From Acuticoccus kalidii (GTDB taxonomy: Bacteria; Pseudomonadota; Alphaproteobacteria; Rhizobiales; Amorphaceae), in contig NZ_JAKGCS010000019.1 of NCBI RefSeq assembly GCF_021556395.1, positions 97,526 to 161,525 of the forward strand: 64,000 nt of DNA. Direction: 5' to 3'. Shown here piece after piece: positions 19,648-26,315 of the stretch. The translations under genes were made by a program, and so were the position numbers. The first letter of the stretch is position 1, and every line of letters begins with the position of its first letter. The notes below the pieces were generated by a model that did no database searches, was not told the origin of the DNA, and saw only the letters and a program-made list of their open reading frames with translations.

Positions 19648-21128
19648 TCGACCTGTTCGCGCCGATCGAACGCCATGCGGTGTTCGATCCCGGCAAGATC
19701 GCGATCCGCTTCGAGGGGGAGGCGACCACCTACGCGGGCTTCGCCGCTCGCGTTCGGGCGATCGCGGAGGCCTTCGCCGCGTCCGGGGTGGCGGCGGGCG
19801 ACCGGATCGCCGTCCTTGCGGAGAACCATCCCGACACGCTCGCGATCCTCTACGCCGCCGCGCGGCTCGGCGCGATCATGGCCCCGCTCAACTGGCGCCT
19901 CGCCGATGACGAACTCGCTTATACGCTCGCCGATGCCGCTCCCAGGATCCTCGCCTATGGGCCGGGCTACCGGGAGCGCGCCGAGGCGCTCGCCGCCCGG
20001 TCGGCCGGCCTCGCGCTGCGCGCCATGGGGCGCGGGGGCGACCTCGTGTCGGCGCCCGACGGTGCGCCGCCACGGCGAGGGCATCCGGGGGCCGAGTGCC
20101 TCCTCGTCTACACCTCCGGCACGACGGGGCGGCCGAAGGGGGCGTTGATCTCGCAAGGTGCGCTGCGGGGCAACGCGGTCCAGTCGCATCATATGCACCA
20201 GATGACGGCGGCCGATCATATTCTGACGGTGCTGCCGATGTTCCATGTCGGCGGCCTCAACATCCAGACGACGCCGGCGCTGATGGCCGGGGCGACGGTG
20301 ACGATCCATCCCCGTTTCGATCCCGAGGCGACCTTGCGGGCGATCGTCGAGGACCGGCCGACATTGACGCTCCTCGTGCCGACGACGATGCAGGCGCTCC
20401 TTGCGCTGCCGGGGTTCGCCGCCGCCGATCTCTCCGCCCTGCGGGCGCTGTCGACGGGATCCACCATCGTCCCGGAGGCGCTGATCGAAGCGTTCGAGGC
20501 GCGCGGCCTTCCGGTCCTCTCAGTCTATGGCGCGACGGAGACGTGCCCGATCGCCGCCTATGACCGGCTCGGCCTTCCGCGCCGCGTCGGCGGCACGGGC
20601 CAGGCGGGTCTTTTCTCCGATATCGCGATCTTCGACGATGCGGGAAAGGTGCTTCCGACGGGCGGACATGGCGAGATCGGCGTCAAGGGGGCGATCTTCT
20701 CGGGTTATCTCGACAATCCGGCCGCGACGCGCGAAGCCTTCCGCGATGGTTATGTGATGACTGGGGATATCGGCAGCCTTGCGGCGGACGGAACGCTCAC
20801 CGTTCACGACCGCAAGAAGAACATGATCGTTTCGGGCGGGGAGAACATCTACCCGGCAGAGATCGAGCGTGTCCTTTCCGCTCACCCGGCAGTCGCCGAA
20901 TGCGCGGTCGTCGGCTGGCCCGATCCGCGCTGGCAGGAGACGCCGGTCGCCTATGTCCGCCTCGCCGCGCCGGCGACGCCCGAGGCGCTCGTCGCCCACA
21001 TGAAGGGGCTCCTCGCCTCCTTCAAGGTCGCGCGTGACGTGCGGATCGTCGACGATTTCCCCCGCACCGCGCTCGGGAAGATCCGCCACGACGTGTTGCG
21101 CCAGATGGCGCGCGAAGGCGGGGTCTGA
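19644..21128 (+). CDS. AMP-forming acyl-CoA ligase
   Basis: 494 residues. The TTG at 19644 is proposed as the start because it overlaps the upstream stop (TTGA) and has GAGGGAG a few bases in front; the frame itself is open further upstream. Core motifs are the ATP loop VYTSGTTGRPKGA (about residues 155-167), YGATETCP, the MTGDIGS hinge region, and DRKKNMIVSGGENIYPAEIE with the C-terminal GKIRHD Lys. It activates a carboxylic acid to its CoA thioester via the adenylate. Chain-length preference cannot be read. It is the last gene before the tRNA. Confidence 0.9.
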   Translation: MIDLFAPIERHAVFDPGKIAIRFEGEATTYAGFAARVRAIAEAFAASGVAAGDRIAVLAENHPDTLAILYAAARLGAIMAPLNWRLADDELAYTLADAAPRILAYGPGYRERAEALAARSAGLALRAMGRGGDLVSAPDGAPPRRGHPGAECLLVYTSGTTGRPKGALISQGALRGNAVQSHHMHQMTAADHILTVLPMFHVGGLNIQTTPALMAGATVTIHPRFDPEATLRAIVEDRPTLTLLVPTTMQALLALPGFAAADLSALRALSTGSTIVPEALIEAFEARGLPVLSVYGATETCPIAAYDRLGLPRRVGGTGQAGLFSDIAIFDDAGKVLPTGGHGEIGVKGAIFSGYLDNPAATREAFRDGYVMTGDIGSLAADGTLTVHDRKKNMIVSGGENIYPAEIERVLSAHPAVAECAVVGWPDPRWQETPVAYVRLAAPATPEALVAHMKGLLASFKVARDVRIVDDFPRTALGKIRHDVLRQMAREGGV

Positions 21129-21231
21129 GCCGGCCGCCGGGCAAACTTTGGATAGCCGGCCCTCAATCGCGAAGAAGCGGCGAGAAGGCCTTGCCACTCC
21201 GGCTCAAGCGTCGTATGTGACCCGCCTCTGG
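21129..21231. other. Leader of the tRNA-Val gene
   Basis: About 100 bp between the ligase stop and the tRNA. It must hold the tRNA promoter; no unambiguous boxes were assigned. Confidence 0.3.
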
Positions 21232-21306
21232 GGGCGCGTAGCTCAGCGGGAGAGCACCTCGTTCACACCGAGGGGGTCACAGGTTCAATCCCTGTCGCGC
21301 CCACCA
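21232..21306 (+). tRNA. tRNA-Val (anticodon CAC)
   Basis: A complete cloverleaf can be drawn. The acceptor stem is GGGCGCG / CGCGCCC, the D-arm region TAGCTCAGCGGGAGAGCA, the anticodon stem CCTCG / CGAGG with loop TTCACAC (anticodon CAC, reading GTG), the T-arm CAGG-TTCAATC-CCTG, then discriminator A and an encoded CCA at 21304-21306. A phage integrase gene begins 48 bp beyond, on the other strand. The tRNA gene is intact, as expected when an integrating element rebuilds the 3' end. Confidence 0.96.
21278..21306. other. Probable left attachment site (attL) at the tRNA-Val 3' end
   Basis: The T-arm to CCA segment of tRNA-Val adjoins the tyrosine integrase gene, a classic arrangement for phage integration. 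The identical segment expected at the right prophage end is not in the window, so the core limits are unknown. Confidence 0.5.
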
Positions 21307-21354
21307 CAGTTTTCTTGACGTTTTCCAAAATCACCTAGACCCATAGTACCGGCT

Positions 21355-22479
21355 TTAGTCCCGTTTCGCAGGCCGACCAATGGCCCGGTGCACGGTCGAC
21401 TGGTGATTTTCGCTGTGATGGCCATAGACCCGCTCGACGACGGGAAGGCTCACACCGAAGAAGCCGGACACCTCCCACTTGTCTGCCCCGTTCTGCATCG
21501 CCCAGGTGATCGCCGTGTGCCGCAGGGTGTGCTGCGTAACATCCGATCCAAGTCTTGCTGCCGTGCGGGCACGGGCGAAGGCCTGCTTCGTCGACTTCAC
21601 CGGCTGGCCGTTCCACTCGACCACGTATCTCATCGGCCGGCCCCGCCGCTGGGCGGAGACGACCCAGGACCGGATGTGAGCAATCAGGGGTGCCGGAAGG
21701 CGGATGGTCGGCTTCCTCTTGTTGGTCGGCTTCTCCATGGCGGATGCGCGGTAGAAAACACCGTTGGTCAGGTCGACCCACCCGCGGCCCGTCTCCGGCC
21801 AGAGGGAGGCGTTGCAGATCGCGCTCGCGCGCGTACCGGTGTATCGGGCCATCAGAATGAACCTCGCGACGTGGCGACGCGTGTGACGCCCTGGCGTGCC
21901 CTTCTGGTCCTCGCGATACCTCCAGCAAGCCCAGAGCAGGGTAGCCATCTCATCGCGCGTCAGCCACCGCTCGCGAGCGGCGCCGCGCTTCGGCAGCGTC
22001 ACCGGCACGAGCTGGGAGATGCGGCGATGAGTGAACGCGTGGCCCACGGCGGCGCGTAAGTCTTCCAGTTCTCGCCGGGCGCCGGCCTCCGAACCTCGCG
22101 AGGCGACATAGCTCGCGCATTGGTCCGGGTTGATGTCGTTGACGCTCCAATCGCCCCACCATTTCGTCAGACGGTGCAGGCGCGCCCTCAGCTCGTGCGG
22201 TCGAGCGGTGAGATCCTGCTTCGCCTGCCAGTAGCCGAGCAAGATGTCCGCGATAGGCACTTCGTCGATCGGGGCGTCACGACGGTCGCGCGCCTGGCGG
22301 GCGTGCTTCGTGGCCACATACCGGGCTAGCGCTTGTTCAGCGCCCCGAAGATCGTCAGGGCCGCATCCCGTGCTCTCGCGGTGGTCTCCGTCCTTGATGT
22401 AGTAGAGCGATCGCGCGCCGCGCTGCCGCCTGAGCCACAATCTGGAGCCTTTCGATCGCTGCGACACCGCTGTCTCCAT
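21355..22479 (-). CDS. int: Phage tyrosine-type integrase
   Basis: 374 residues. An N-terminal arm and SAM-like core-binding domain (about 1-170) is followed by the catalytic domain. Active-site residues can be seen: Arg217 in RYTGTRASAI, HxxR (His317, Arg320) in HTLRHTAITWAM, and the nucleophile Tyr352 in VERVYGHH. The usual second His before the Tyr is replaced by the GFFGVS segment. It ends about 50 bp from tRNA-Val and should recombine the tRNA attB with phage attP. Its 5' end overlaps the excisionase-like gene by 154 bp in another frame, so expression of the two is linked. Confidence 0.95.
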   Translation of the reverse strand: METAVSQRSKGSRLWLRRQRGARSLYYIKDGDHRESTGCGPDDLRGAEQALARYVATKHARQARDRRDAPIDEVPIADILLGYWQAKQDLTARPHELRARLHRLTKWWGDWSVNDINPDQCASYVASRGSEAGARRELEDLRAAVGHAFTHRRISQLVPVTLPKRGAARERWLTRDEMATLLWACWRYREDQKGTPGRHTRRHVARFILMARYTGTRASAICNASLWPETGRGWVDLTNGVFYRASAMEKPTNKRKPTIRLPAPLIAHIRSWVVSAQRRGRPMRYVVEWNGQPVKSTKQAFARARTAARLGSDVTQHTLRHTAITWAMQNGADKWEVSGFFGVSLPVVERVYGHHSENHQSTVHRAIGRPAKRD

Positions 22480-22667
22480 GCGCGGATTTCGGAGGGTGTG
22501 ACATACAAGCGCCTTCCGAGACGCTCGACAATGAGGTCTCCCCGCCGAGCAGCTTCCCGAAGCGTTCGTTCCGACACGCGGCCGCGCAGGACGATCTGGC
22601 TCGCCTCGGTGAGCGTCAGCGCCTCGTCGTCGGGGAGATCGGCGGTACGGTCAGCGCGGCCAGTCAT
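22326..22667 (-). CDS. Excisionase-like / helix-turn-helix DNA-binding protein
   Basis: 113 residues from the ATG at 22667, which overlaps the upstream stop (ATGA). The central segment LTLTEASQIVLRGRVSERTLREAARRGDLIVERLGRRLYVTPSEIRAW looks like a MerR/excisionase-type winged helix. The polar C-terminal tail is encoded in the region shared with integrase. It lies directly upstream of int in the same operon, which fits a directionality factor (Xis). Function is inferred from fold and position. Confidence 0.75.
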   Translation of the reverse strand: MTGRADRTADLPDDEALTLTEASQIVLRGRVSERTLREAARRGDLIVERLGRRLYVTPSEIRAWRQRCRSDRKAPDCGSGGSAARDRSTTSRTETTARARDAALTIFGALNKR

Positions 22668-22927
22668 AAATGCCCGCCGTAACCTCTGCGAATCATGGCA
22701 TCGGCGTGGGCATAAGCCTCTCCCGCAATCCCTTGATCCCAGACATTGTTCTCCCCGCCATGGTGGGCGAGTAGCCCAGCAAGAGCCTGACCCGCGAACC
22801 AATCGCGCAGATCCATACCGCCTGGGCCGGACAGAGTCGGCGTCACGCGATTGTGGCTCTCACCCGTCATCGATTCCGCGACCAAGTGGCGAAGAGGGGG
22901 CGTGTAGTCGGGAGGGAATCCAGTCAT
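22664..22927 (-). CDS. Small phage protein of unknown function (87 aa)
   Basis: 87 residues, coupled by 4-bp overlaps on both sides. The C-terminal half contains DLRDWFAGQALAGLLAHH and a closing AYAHADAMIRRG, a pattern seen in small uncharacterised proteins of temperate phages. No domain with known function, no signal peptide and no membrane helix. Confidence 0.7.
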   Translation of the reverse strand: MTGFPPDYTPPLRHLVAESMTGESHNRVTPTLSGPGGMDLRDWFAGQALAGLLAHHGGENNVWDQGIAGEAYAHADAMIRRGYGGHL

Positions 22928-23043
22928 GAGAACCCCGCTGATTTGAAGATGAGGAGCCCGGCGTAGACCGTGAGGAAAGCGATGCTCGCAAGGGCGGCGA
23001 CGGTGCCGGAATGATCCGAGTCGCGCTCGCGACGCTCATGCAT
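22924..23043 (-). CDS. Short single-helix membrane protein (39 aa)
   Basis: A 39-codon frame from the ATG at 23043 to the stop at 22924, overlapping the next gene start (ATGA) and the previous gene end by 8 bp. The charged opening MHERRERDSDH is followed by about 20 hydrophobic residues (VAALASIAFLTVYAGLLIF), one predicted transmembrane helix. The precise overlaps on both sides support it as a gene. Its role is unknown; a membrane-acting early protein, for example superinfection exclusion, is one possibility. Confidence 0.6.
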   Translation of the reverse strand: MHERRERDSDHSGTVAALASIAFLTVYAGLLIFKSAGFS

Positions 23044-23314
23044 CAACCTTCTCCCTCTCCCTTAAGATGATGCGGAGATGTGCCATCCCCCTAGGCTTTC
23101 GGATGCGATATCGCAGGATAACCCCGCATTGCCTCGACGGATCGGTATTCATCCAGGCTGGGTGGCCGATTGTCGCTCGGATCACGCGGCCTTCCAGAGT
23201 GCAGTGCGAGCCTCCGTATCTGATCCCAGAAACCTGCGCCCACTCACCTAGGCGCAACGGACATGGGCCGTGGTCATGCGAGACCCACGGCCCCCATTTA
23301 TCGGGATCGATCAT
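23036..23314 (-). CDS. Small phage protein of unknown function (92 aa)
   Basis: 92 residues from the ATG at 23314; the frame is open to 23416, but this start overlaps the upstream stop. It opens MIDPDKWGPWVSHDHGPCPL and has a GEWAQV-x-G and a basic ILRYRIRKPRG segment, suggesting a compact beta-rich domain. Similar short 'WGPWI.HDG..CP' proteins occur in other Rhizobiales phages and have no known function. Part of the early-left operon. Confidence 0.68.
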   Translation of the reverse strand: MIDPDKWGPWVSHDHGPCPLRLGEWAQVSGIRYGGSHCTLEGRVIRATIGHPAWMNTDPSRQCGVILRYRIRKPRGMAHLRIILREREKVDA

Positions 23315-23621
23315 TCTGCACCTCGTCGAATGCAGGGTCGGCATAGCCTTCCCACCGCGTCGCCCGGCAATATGCTTCGTCCTCGCCGAGCGCGGTTGCA
23401 TTCGCGATCCGGTCAAAGATGGTCCAAGGCTCGCGGCTCGGGTTGCCGTGCGAGTAGGTGATGCCGAAACCGATCGGGCCGATTGCGATCGTGCGCCGGC
23501 CGCCGAAGACGTCCTCGGTTCGGTCGATGCCGAGCCGCCACGGCCAGACGAAGAACGCGACGTCGATCTCGAATTCGCGGCAGTTGCGCCAGTGCCAACG
23601 GGGATCGGGGACGGGCATCAT
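23298..23621 (-). CDS. Small phage protein of unknown function (107 aa)
   Basis: 107 residues from the ATG at 23621, set by ATGA overlap with the preceding stop. Rich in Trp and aromatic residues (RWHWRNCREFEIDVAFFVWPW), then RRTIAIGPIGFGITYSH. It overlaps the next gene by 17 bp. No known domain recognised. It looks like a small globular protein and is not a shadow, since its start and stop interlock with both neighbours. Confidence 0.65.
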   Translation of the reverse strand: MMPVPDPRWHWRNCREFEIDVAFFVWPWRLGIDRTEDVFGGRRTIAIGPIGFGITYSHGNPSREPWTIFDRIANATALGEDEAYCRATRWEGYADPAFDEVQNDRSR

Positions 23622-23836
23622 CCGCACCACCGCGGAAAGCTGATCTGGTCCGAGGTGAGGGCAATCCGGGCACATCCCGCAGGGTCTTCGGCCGTTCCTT
23701 CAGCGATGGCCAAGAGGACTCGGGAGCGCAACTGATCTTCTAGGCTGTGCGCCGCCTCCGGATCGTCAGTGAACCTGCGGATCTCTTGGACCTCTTCCGC
23801 GACAATGGCGGGCGTCAGCTGGGTTGGGTGCGTCAT
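23618..23836 (-). CDS. Small phage protein of unknown function (72 aa)
   Basis: 72 residues from the ATG at 23836, overlapping its upstream neighbour by 4 bp. Mostly helical and acidic (IVAEEVQEIRRFTDDPEAAHSLEDQL). No recognised domain. Early-left operon member. Confidence 0.62.
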   Translation of the reverse strand: MTHPTQLTPAIVAEEVQEIRRFTDDPEAAHSLEDQLRSRVLLAIAEGTAEDPAGCARIALTSDQISFPRWCG

Positions 23837-24186
23837 CGTTGATCCGCTTCCGCAAGAAGTTCGGAGAGGCGCACCCACACAGTTTCATGAGCGCGTCGAT
23901 ACCGCGCTTCGGCGCAACGACGATCTGTGAGCGGTGTGGCCATCTTGGCCGCGAGATCCACGCGAAACGCCTCGAGCTCGTCCATAGGTCCGACGCGGAT
24001 CACGCGGAACTCGTCCGATAGTTCGCGCGGCCGGGCAAAGATCGTCCCAGCGCCGCCATACCTCAGAACATCGATCGAATCAGGATTCCCGACCAGGACG
24101 ATGCGCCAGTCGTTGGGATCGTCGCTCCAGCCGATCAAGCAATATTCGCCGGCTTTCGGCAGCTCCTCCGTAGGCCGTCGCATCAT
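23833..24186 (-). CDS. Small phage protein of unknown function (117 aa)
   Basis: 117 residues from the ATG at 24186. The first part (KAGEYCLIGWSDDPNDWRIVLVGN) suggests a small beta domain; the second half is helical and charged. It interlocks with both neighbours by 4-bp overlaps. No recognised function. Confidence 0.63.
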   Translation of the reverse strand: MMRRPTEELPKAGEYCLIGWSDDPNDWRIVLVGNPDSIDVLRYGGAGTIFARPRELSDEFRVIRVGPMDELEAFRVDLAAKMATPLTDRRCAEARYRRAHETVWVRLSELLAEADQR

Positions 24187-24560
24187 GCCACCTCCTGCGT
24201 GGTGTTGCCCCACGCGTTCGGAATGGCACGGAGCTCGAATGACTTCTTCGCGACCGCCTCTAGCGCTTCAATCCTCGCTGCGATGGCTTTGGAGGCCTTT
24301 GCATCGACGAGCTCGAACCACGCGATTTCGGTGGCCATTGATTGGCGCCGCATTCGTCGCCCTTCGTGGCAGGTCTCGAGCGTTCCACGGGCGATCACCT
24401 CGCTCGCGAGGATCACATACTGCCGCGAGTGGTTCTCCATGCACGAAACTGTCATACGGCCGTCGGCGTCTGGCGCCGGCGTCAGGAGTTCCATAATTCG
24501 CCATTTGTCCGGAAAGATCTCATCGAACGCGACGAGAACGAATTCACGGGTGGGGGTCAT
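24183..24560 (-). CDS. Small phage protein of unknown function (125 aa)
   Basis: 125 residues. Starts MTPTREFVLVAFDEIFPDKWRIM and has a helical segment rich in Ala/Lys near its C terminus (KASKAIAARIEALEAVAKKS). Coupled to neighbours by 4-bp overlaps on both sides. Nothing in it matches a family I recognise. Confidence 0.62.
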   Translation of the reverse strand: MTPTREFVLVAFDEIFPDKWRIMELLTPAPDADGRMTVSCMENHSRQYVILASEVIARGTLETCHEGRRMRRQSMATEIAWFELVDAKASKAIAARIEALEAVAKKSFELRAIPNAWGNTTQEVA

Positions 24561-24799
24561 GCTGCCACCTCGAGGGAAAGATCTGCGGCTATCGCATCGG
24601 CGATCACCGCTTCGTGCCGCCTCACGCTTTCCTCGAGCGCGAGTTGCCGCGACAGGTCATAGGTCCAGTGCATGATCCGAGCGCGGGCCTTCTCTCTCCG
24701 AAGTGCCTTCCTGAGGCGCTCGAGGTTTCGCCGAGTGAGGGCGAGGGAGGTGGAGTTGGTGACGAGAGGGTAGGCCGGCGTCGAGGCGAGGGCGCTCAT
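24557..24799 (-). CDS. Small helical phage protein of unknown function (80 aa)
   Basis: 80 residues, dominated by a strongly basic helical stretch (RRNLERLRKALRREKARARI) followed by an acidic helix (ALEESVRRHEAVIADAIA). The layout suggests a coiled coil or nucleic-acid-binding helix. 4-bp overlaps on both sides. Function unknown. Confidence 0.6.
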   Translation of the reverse strand: MSALASTPAYPLVTNSTSLALTRRNLERLRKALRREKARARIMHWTYDLSRQLALEESVRRHEAVIADAIAADLSLEVAA

Positions 24800-25173
24800 G
24801 ACGGGATCTCGGCAGATCCGAAATTGCGGACAGCGCGCTCAAACGCAGCCGCCATGATCGCATAATCTGCAGTGGCGACCGCATCCTCGATCGCCTCGAC
24901 CTCGCGCATGATGGGAGCGAGCTGCGTCGGGCAGTTGCTGGACGACAAGACGAAGGACGGCTTCTCGTCGGCCCTAGCGATCGCTCCGGCCTTCGCGTTG
25001 AAAGCGCGGTATTCCTCCACGGGCCAGCCCATGGCTTGCACCGTGTTCTCGCGTCGAATCTGTCGATGGACCTTCAGGGCGATCGTTGCAGGATCGAAGC
25101 CGCTTTCCGGAGCGTAGAGGACGGGCATGATCGCGGAGCCCGTGCCGAGAATGGTGTTGTTTGTCGTGAGCAC
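24796..25173 (-). CDS. First gene of the early-left operon, unknown function (125 aa)
   Basis: 125 residues from the GTG at 25173. An in-frame ATG at 25188 exists, but GGGAGG at 25186-25181 sits seven bases before the GTG and overlaps the ATG codon region, so the GTG is the better start. The middle (ATIALKVHRQIRRENTVQAMGWPVEEYRAFNAKAG) and helical C terminus show no known domain. It is the promoter-proximal gene behind the operator region at 25190-25260. Confidence 0.62.
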   Translation of the reverse strand: MLTTNNTILGTGSAIMPVLYAPESGFDPATIALKVHRQIRRENTVQAMGWPVEEYRAFNAKAGAIARADEKPSFVLSSSNCPTQLAPIMREVEAIEDAVATADYAIMAAAFERAVRNFGSAEIPS

Positions 25174-25188
25174 TGTATGGCCTCCCAT

Positions 25189-25316
25189 CGTTGGTGATGG
25201 GGGATAGAATGACAATTTAATTGGTAATTGCAAGGAGATATGACAAAAAATTTGTCAAATGTGTCTGGCGGTGGTGCTTTGCAGATTCCACAAATCATAC
25301 AAACTGGACACGCGAG
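25189..25316. promoter_or_regulatory. Early-left promoter/operator region
   Basis: AT-rich gap upstream of the minus-strand early operon. A plausible minus-strand promoter is TTGCAA (25233-25228), 17-18 bp spacer, ATTCTA/TTCTAT (25210-25204). Within the spacer lies ACAATTTAATTGGTAAT (25212-25228), which matches the CI/Cro operator at 27840-27856 in 14 of 17 positions. A second, unrelated inverted repeat TGACAAA-AAA-TTTGTCA occupies 25241-25257. Confidence 0.6.
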
Positions 25317-25778
25317 TTACGGCTTGTCGGACTTTTTGGCCTTGTTGGGGGTAGCCGCAGCCAGCTCGTCATAATCCGCATCGTCGAAGTTGACCGGCGG
25401 AATGTGTTCAACGAGCCGGTTAAGGTAGTAATCGATCAGCTCTTTCAGCTCGTCGGGTGTAAGATGGTAGTCGACCCCTTCTTCAAGCTTGACGCCACCC
25501 CTTCGCGTAGCGCGTTCCTCAGCCCTGTCTGCTCTAATCTTTTCGTCTCGCACCGCCTCCTTAAGGCGATCGATTTCAGTGTTTAAGTGCAGGGCGCCTT
25601 GCTTGAGGTGGTCGACCTCATCAAGAAGGCGATGCCATCCTTCGAGTCGGGCCACGACCTCCGCATTCATCGTCCGCTGATTTGCCTTCGCCGCGGCCTT
25701 CAATTCGTCGCGCATCCCCTCAGGAAGGCGGACGACGAATTTATCTTGGTTTTGCGGAGATTTACGGCTTCCCGTCAA
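25317..25778 (-). CDS. Arc-family ribbon-helix-helix regulator with coiled-coil tail
   Basis: 153 residues if started at the TTG at 25778, which has AAGGGG (25790-25785) six bases ahead. An in-frame ATG at 25811 lies inside an operator copy and has no ribosome site. The N-terminal segment DKFVVRLPEGMRDELKAAA plus NQRTMNAEVVARLE is a typical Arc/MetJ fold (beta strand, helix, helix). A heptad-like middle (residues about 55-95) suggests oligomerisation, then an acidic tail. It is divergent from another ribbon-helix-helix gene, with two identical palindromes between them. Probably a lysogeny or early-gene repressor. Confidence 0.78.
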   Translation of the reverse strand: MTGSRKSPQNQDKFVVRLPEGMRDELKAAAKANQRTMNAEVVARLEGWHRLLDEVDHLKQGALHLNTEIDRLKEAVRDEKIRADRAEERATRRGGVKLEEGVDYHLTPDELKELIDYYLNRLVEHIPPVNFDDADYDELAAATPNKAKKSDKP

Positions 25779-25797
25779 TTCCAGCCCCTTTAAAAAG

Positions 25798-25844
25798 TGG
25801 CTCTGAGCCATTTTTTGCATTGACGCCGCTGTGGCTCTGAGCCA
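25798..25844. promoter_or_regulatory. Twin operators for the divergent ribbon-helix-helix genes
   Basis: Two identical 13-bp perfect palindromes TGGCTCTGAGCCA, at 25798-25810 and 25832-25844, 34 bp apart. The second lies in the spacer between a possible -35 (TTGACG, 25820-25825) and the -10 position (25843-25848) of the rightward promoter. This is the usual place for a repressor to act. Confidence 0.75.
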
Positions 25845-25876
25845 TGTTTGCTCTTGCCTACACCGCAGGAGCGCAA

Positions 25877-26071
25877 ATGTCACCACCCTCTGCTGCAATC
25901 CCGACCGAGGAACGGATCACGATCCGCGCACCTCGTGGCTTGCGATCTCAGTTGAAAATCCGTGCGATCCACAATGGTCGCTCGCTAAATGACGAAGTTC
26001 TGGACCTTATAGGCGCCGGCCTTCGCACCAACGAAAAAGCGGCCGACGAGCGCCAACTCGCCGACCGCTGA
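25877..26071 (+). CDS. Arc-family ribbon-helix-helix DNA-binding protein (64 aa)
   Basis: 64 residues from the ATG at 25877 with AGGAG at 25866-25870. ERITIRAPRGLRSQLKIRAIHNGRSLNDEVLDLIGAGL matches the beta strand plus two helices of Arc-type repressors. Such proteins bind DNA as dimers through the paired strands. It faces away from the longer Arc-like gene and may control it or be controlled by it through the shared palindromes, as in Arc/Mnt modules of P22-like phages. Confidence 0.78.
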   Translation: MSPPSAAIPTEERITIRAPRGLRSQLKIRAIHNGRSLNDEVLDLIGAGLRTNEKAADERQLADR

Positions 26072-26133
26072 TCTTCGACCCGCTGTTGAAGCAGCGGGAT
26101 CAATGACAACCACATCCAAAAAGGACTGTCACA

Positions 26134-26313
26134 GTGACAGATAGCGAATTTGCGCCCAATTGCCAACCCTTTTTGTTGGCCTCGCTCATCCGTGATCCGA
26201 TGGTGCGTGCCGCCTTCGAGCGCGCCGATCGCGACAACGGCGCCGCGCCCATATTCGTCCCCGCCAACCCCAAGGCCCCGGTCCTCACCGGCGGCGAGCT
26301 GGTGGAGGCGTGA
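26134..26313 (+). CDS. Small phage protein of unknown function (59 aa)
   Basis: A 59-residue frame with GTG start at 26134 preceded by AAGGA (26121-26125). It opens MTDSEFAPNCQPFLLASLIRD and ends with GGELVEA. Its stop lies just before the ATG of the Rha-like gene. No known domain. Ribosome site, codon usage and tight spacing support it. Confidence 0.6.
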   Translation: MTDSEFAPNCQPFLLASLIRDPMVRAAFERADRDNGAAPIFVPANPKAPVLTGGELVEA

Positions 26314-26315
26314 AC

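Noticed and set aside
25240..25374. 44-codon plus-strand frame (MTKNLSNVSGGGALQIPQII...) with AAGGAG nearby
   Set aside because: The ribosome site is only two bases from the ATG, the frame starts inside an inverted repeat and runs into the 3' end of the opposite Arc-like gene. Not enough support to call it a gene.
25798..25844. Reading the two palindromes as a CRISPR or attachment repeat
   Set aside because: Only two 13-bp copies, each tied to a promoter; no array and no cas genes.
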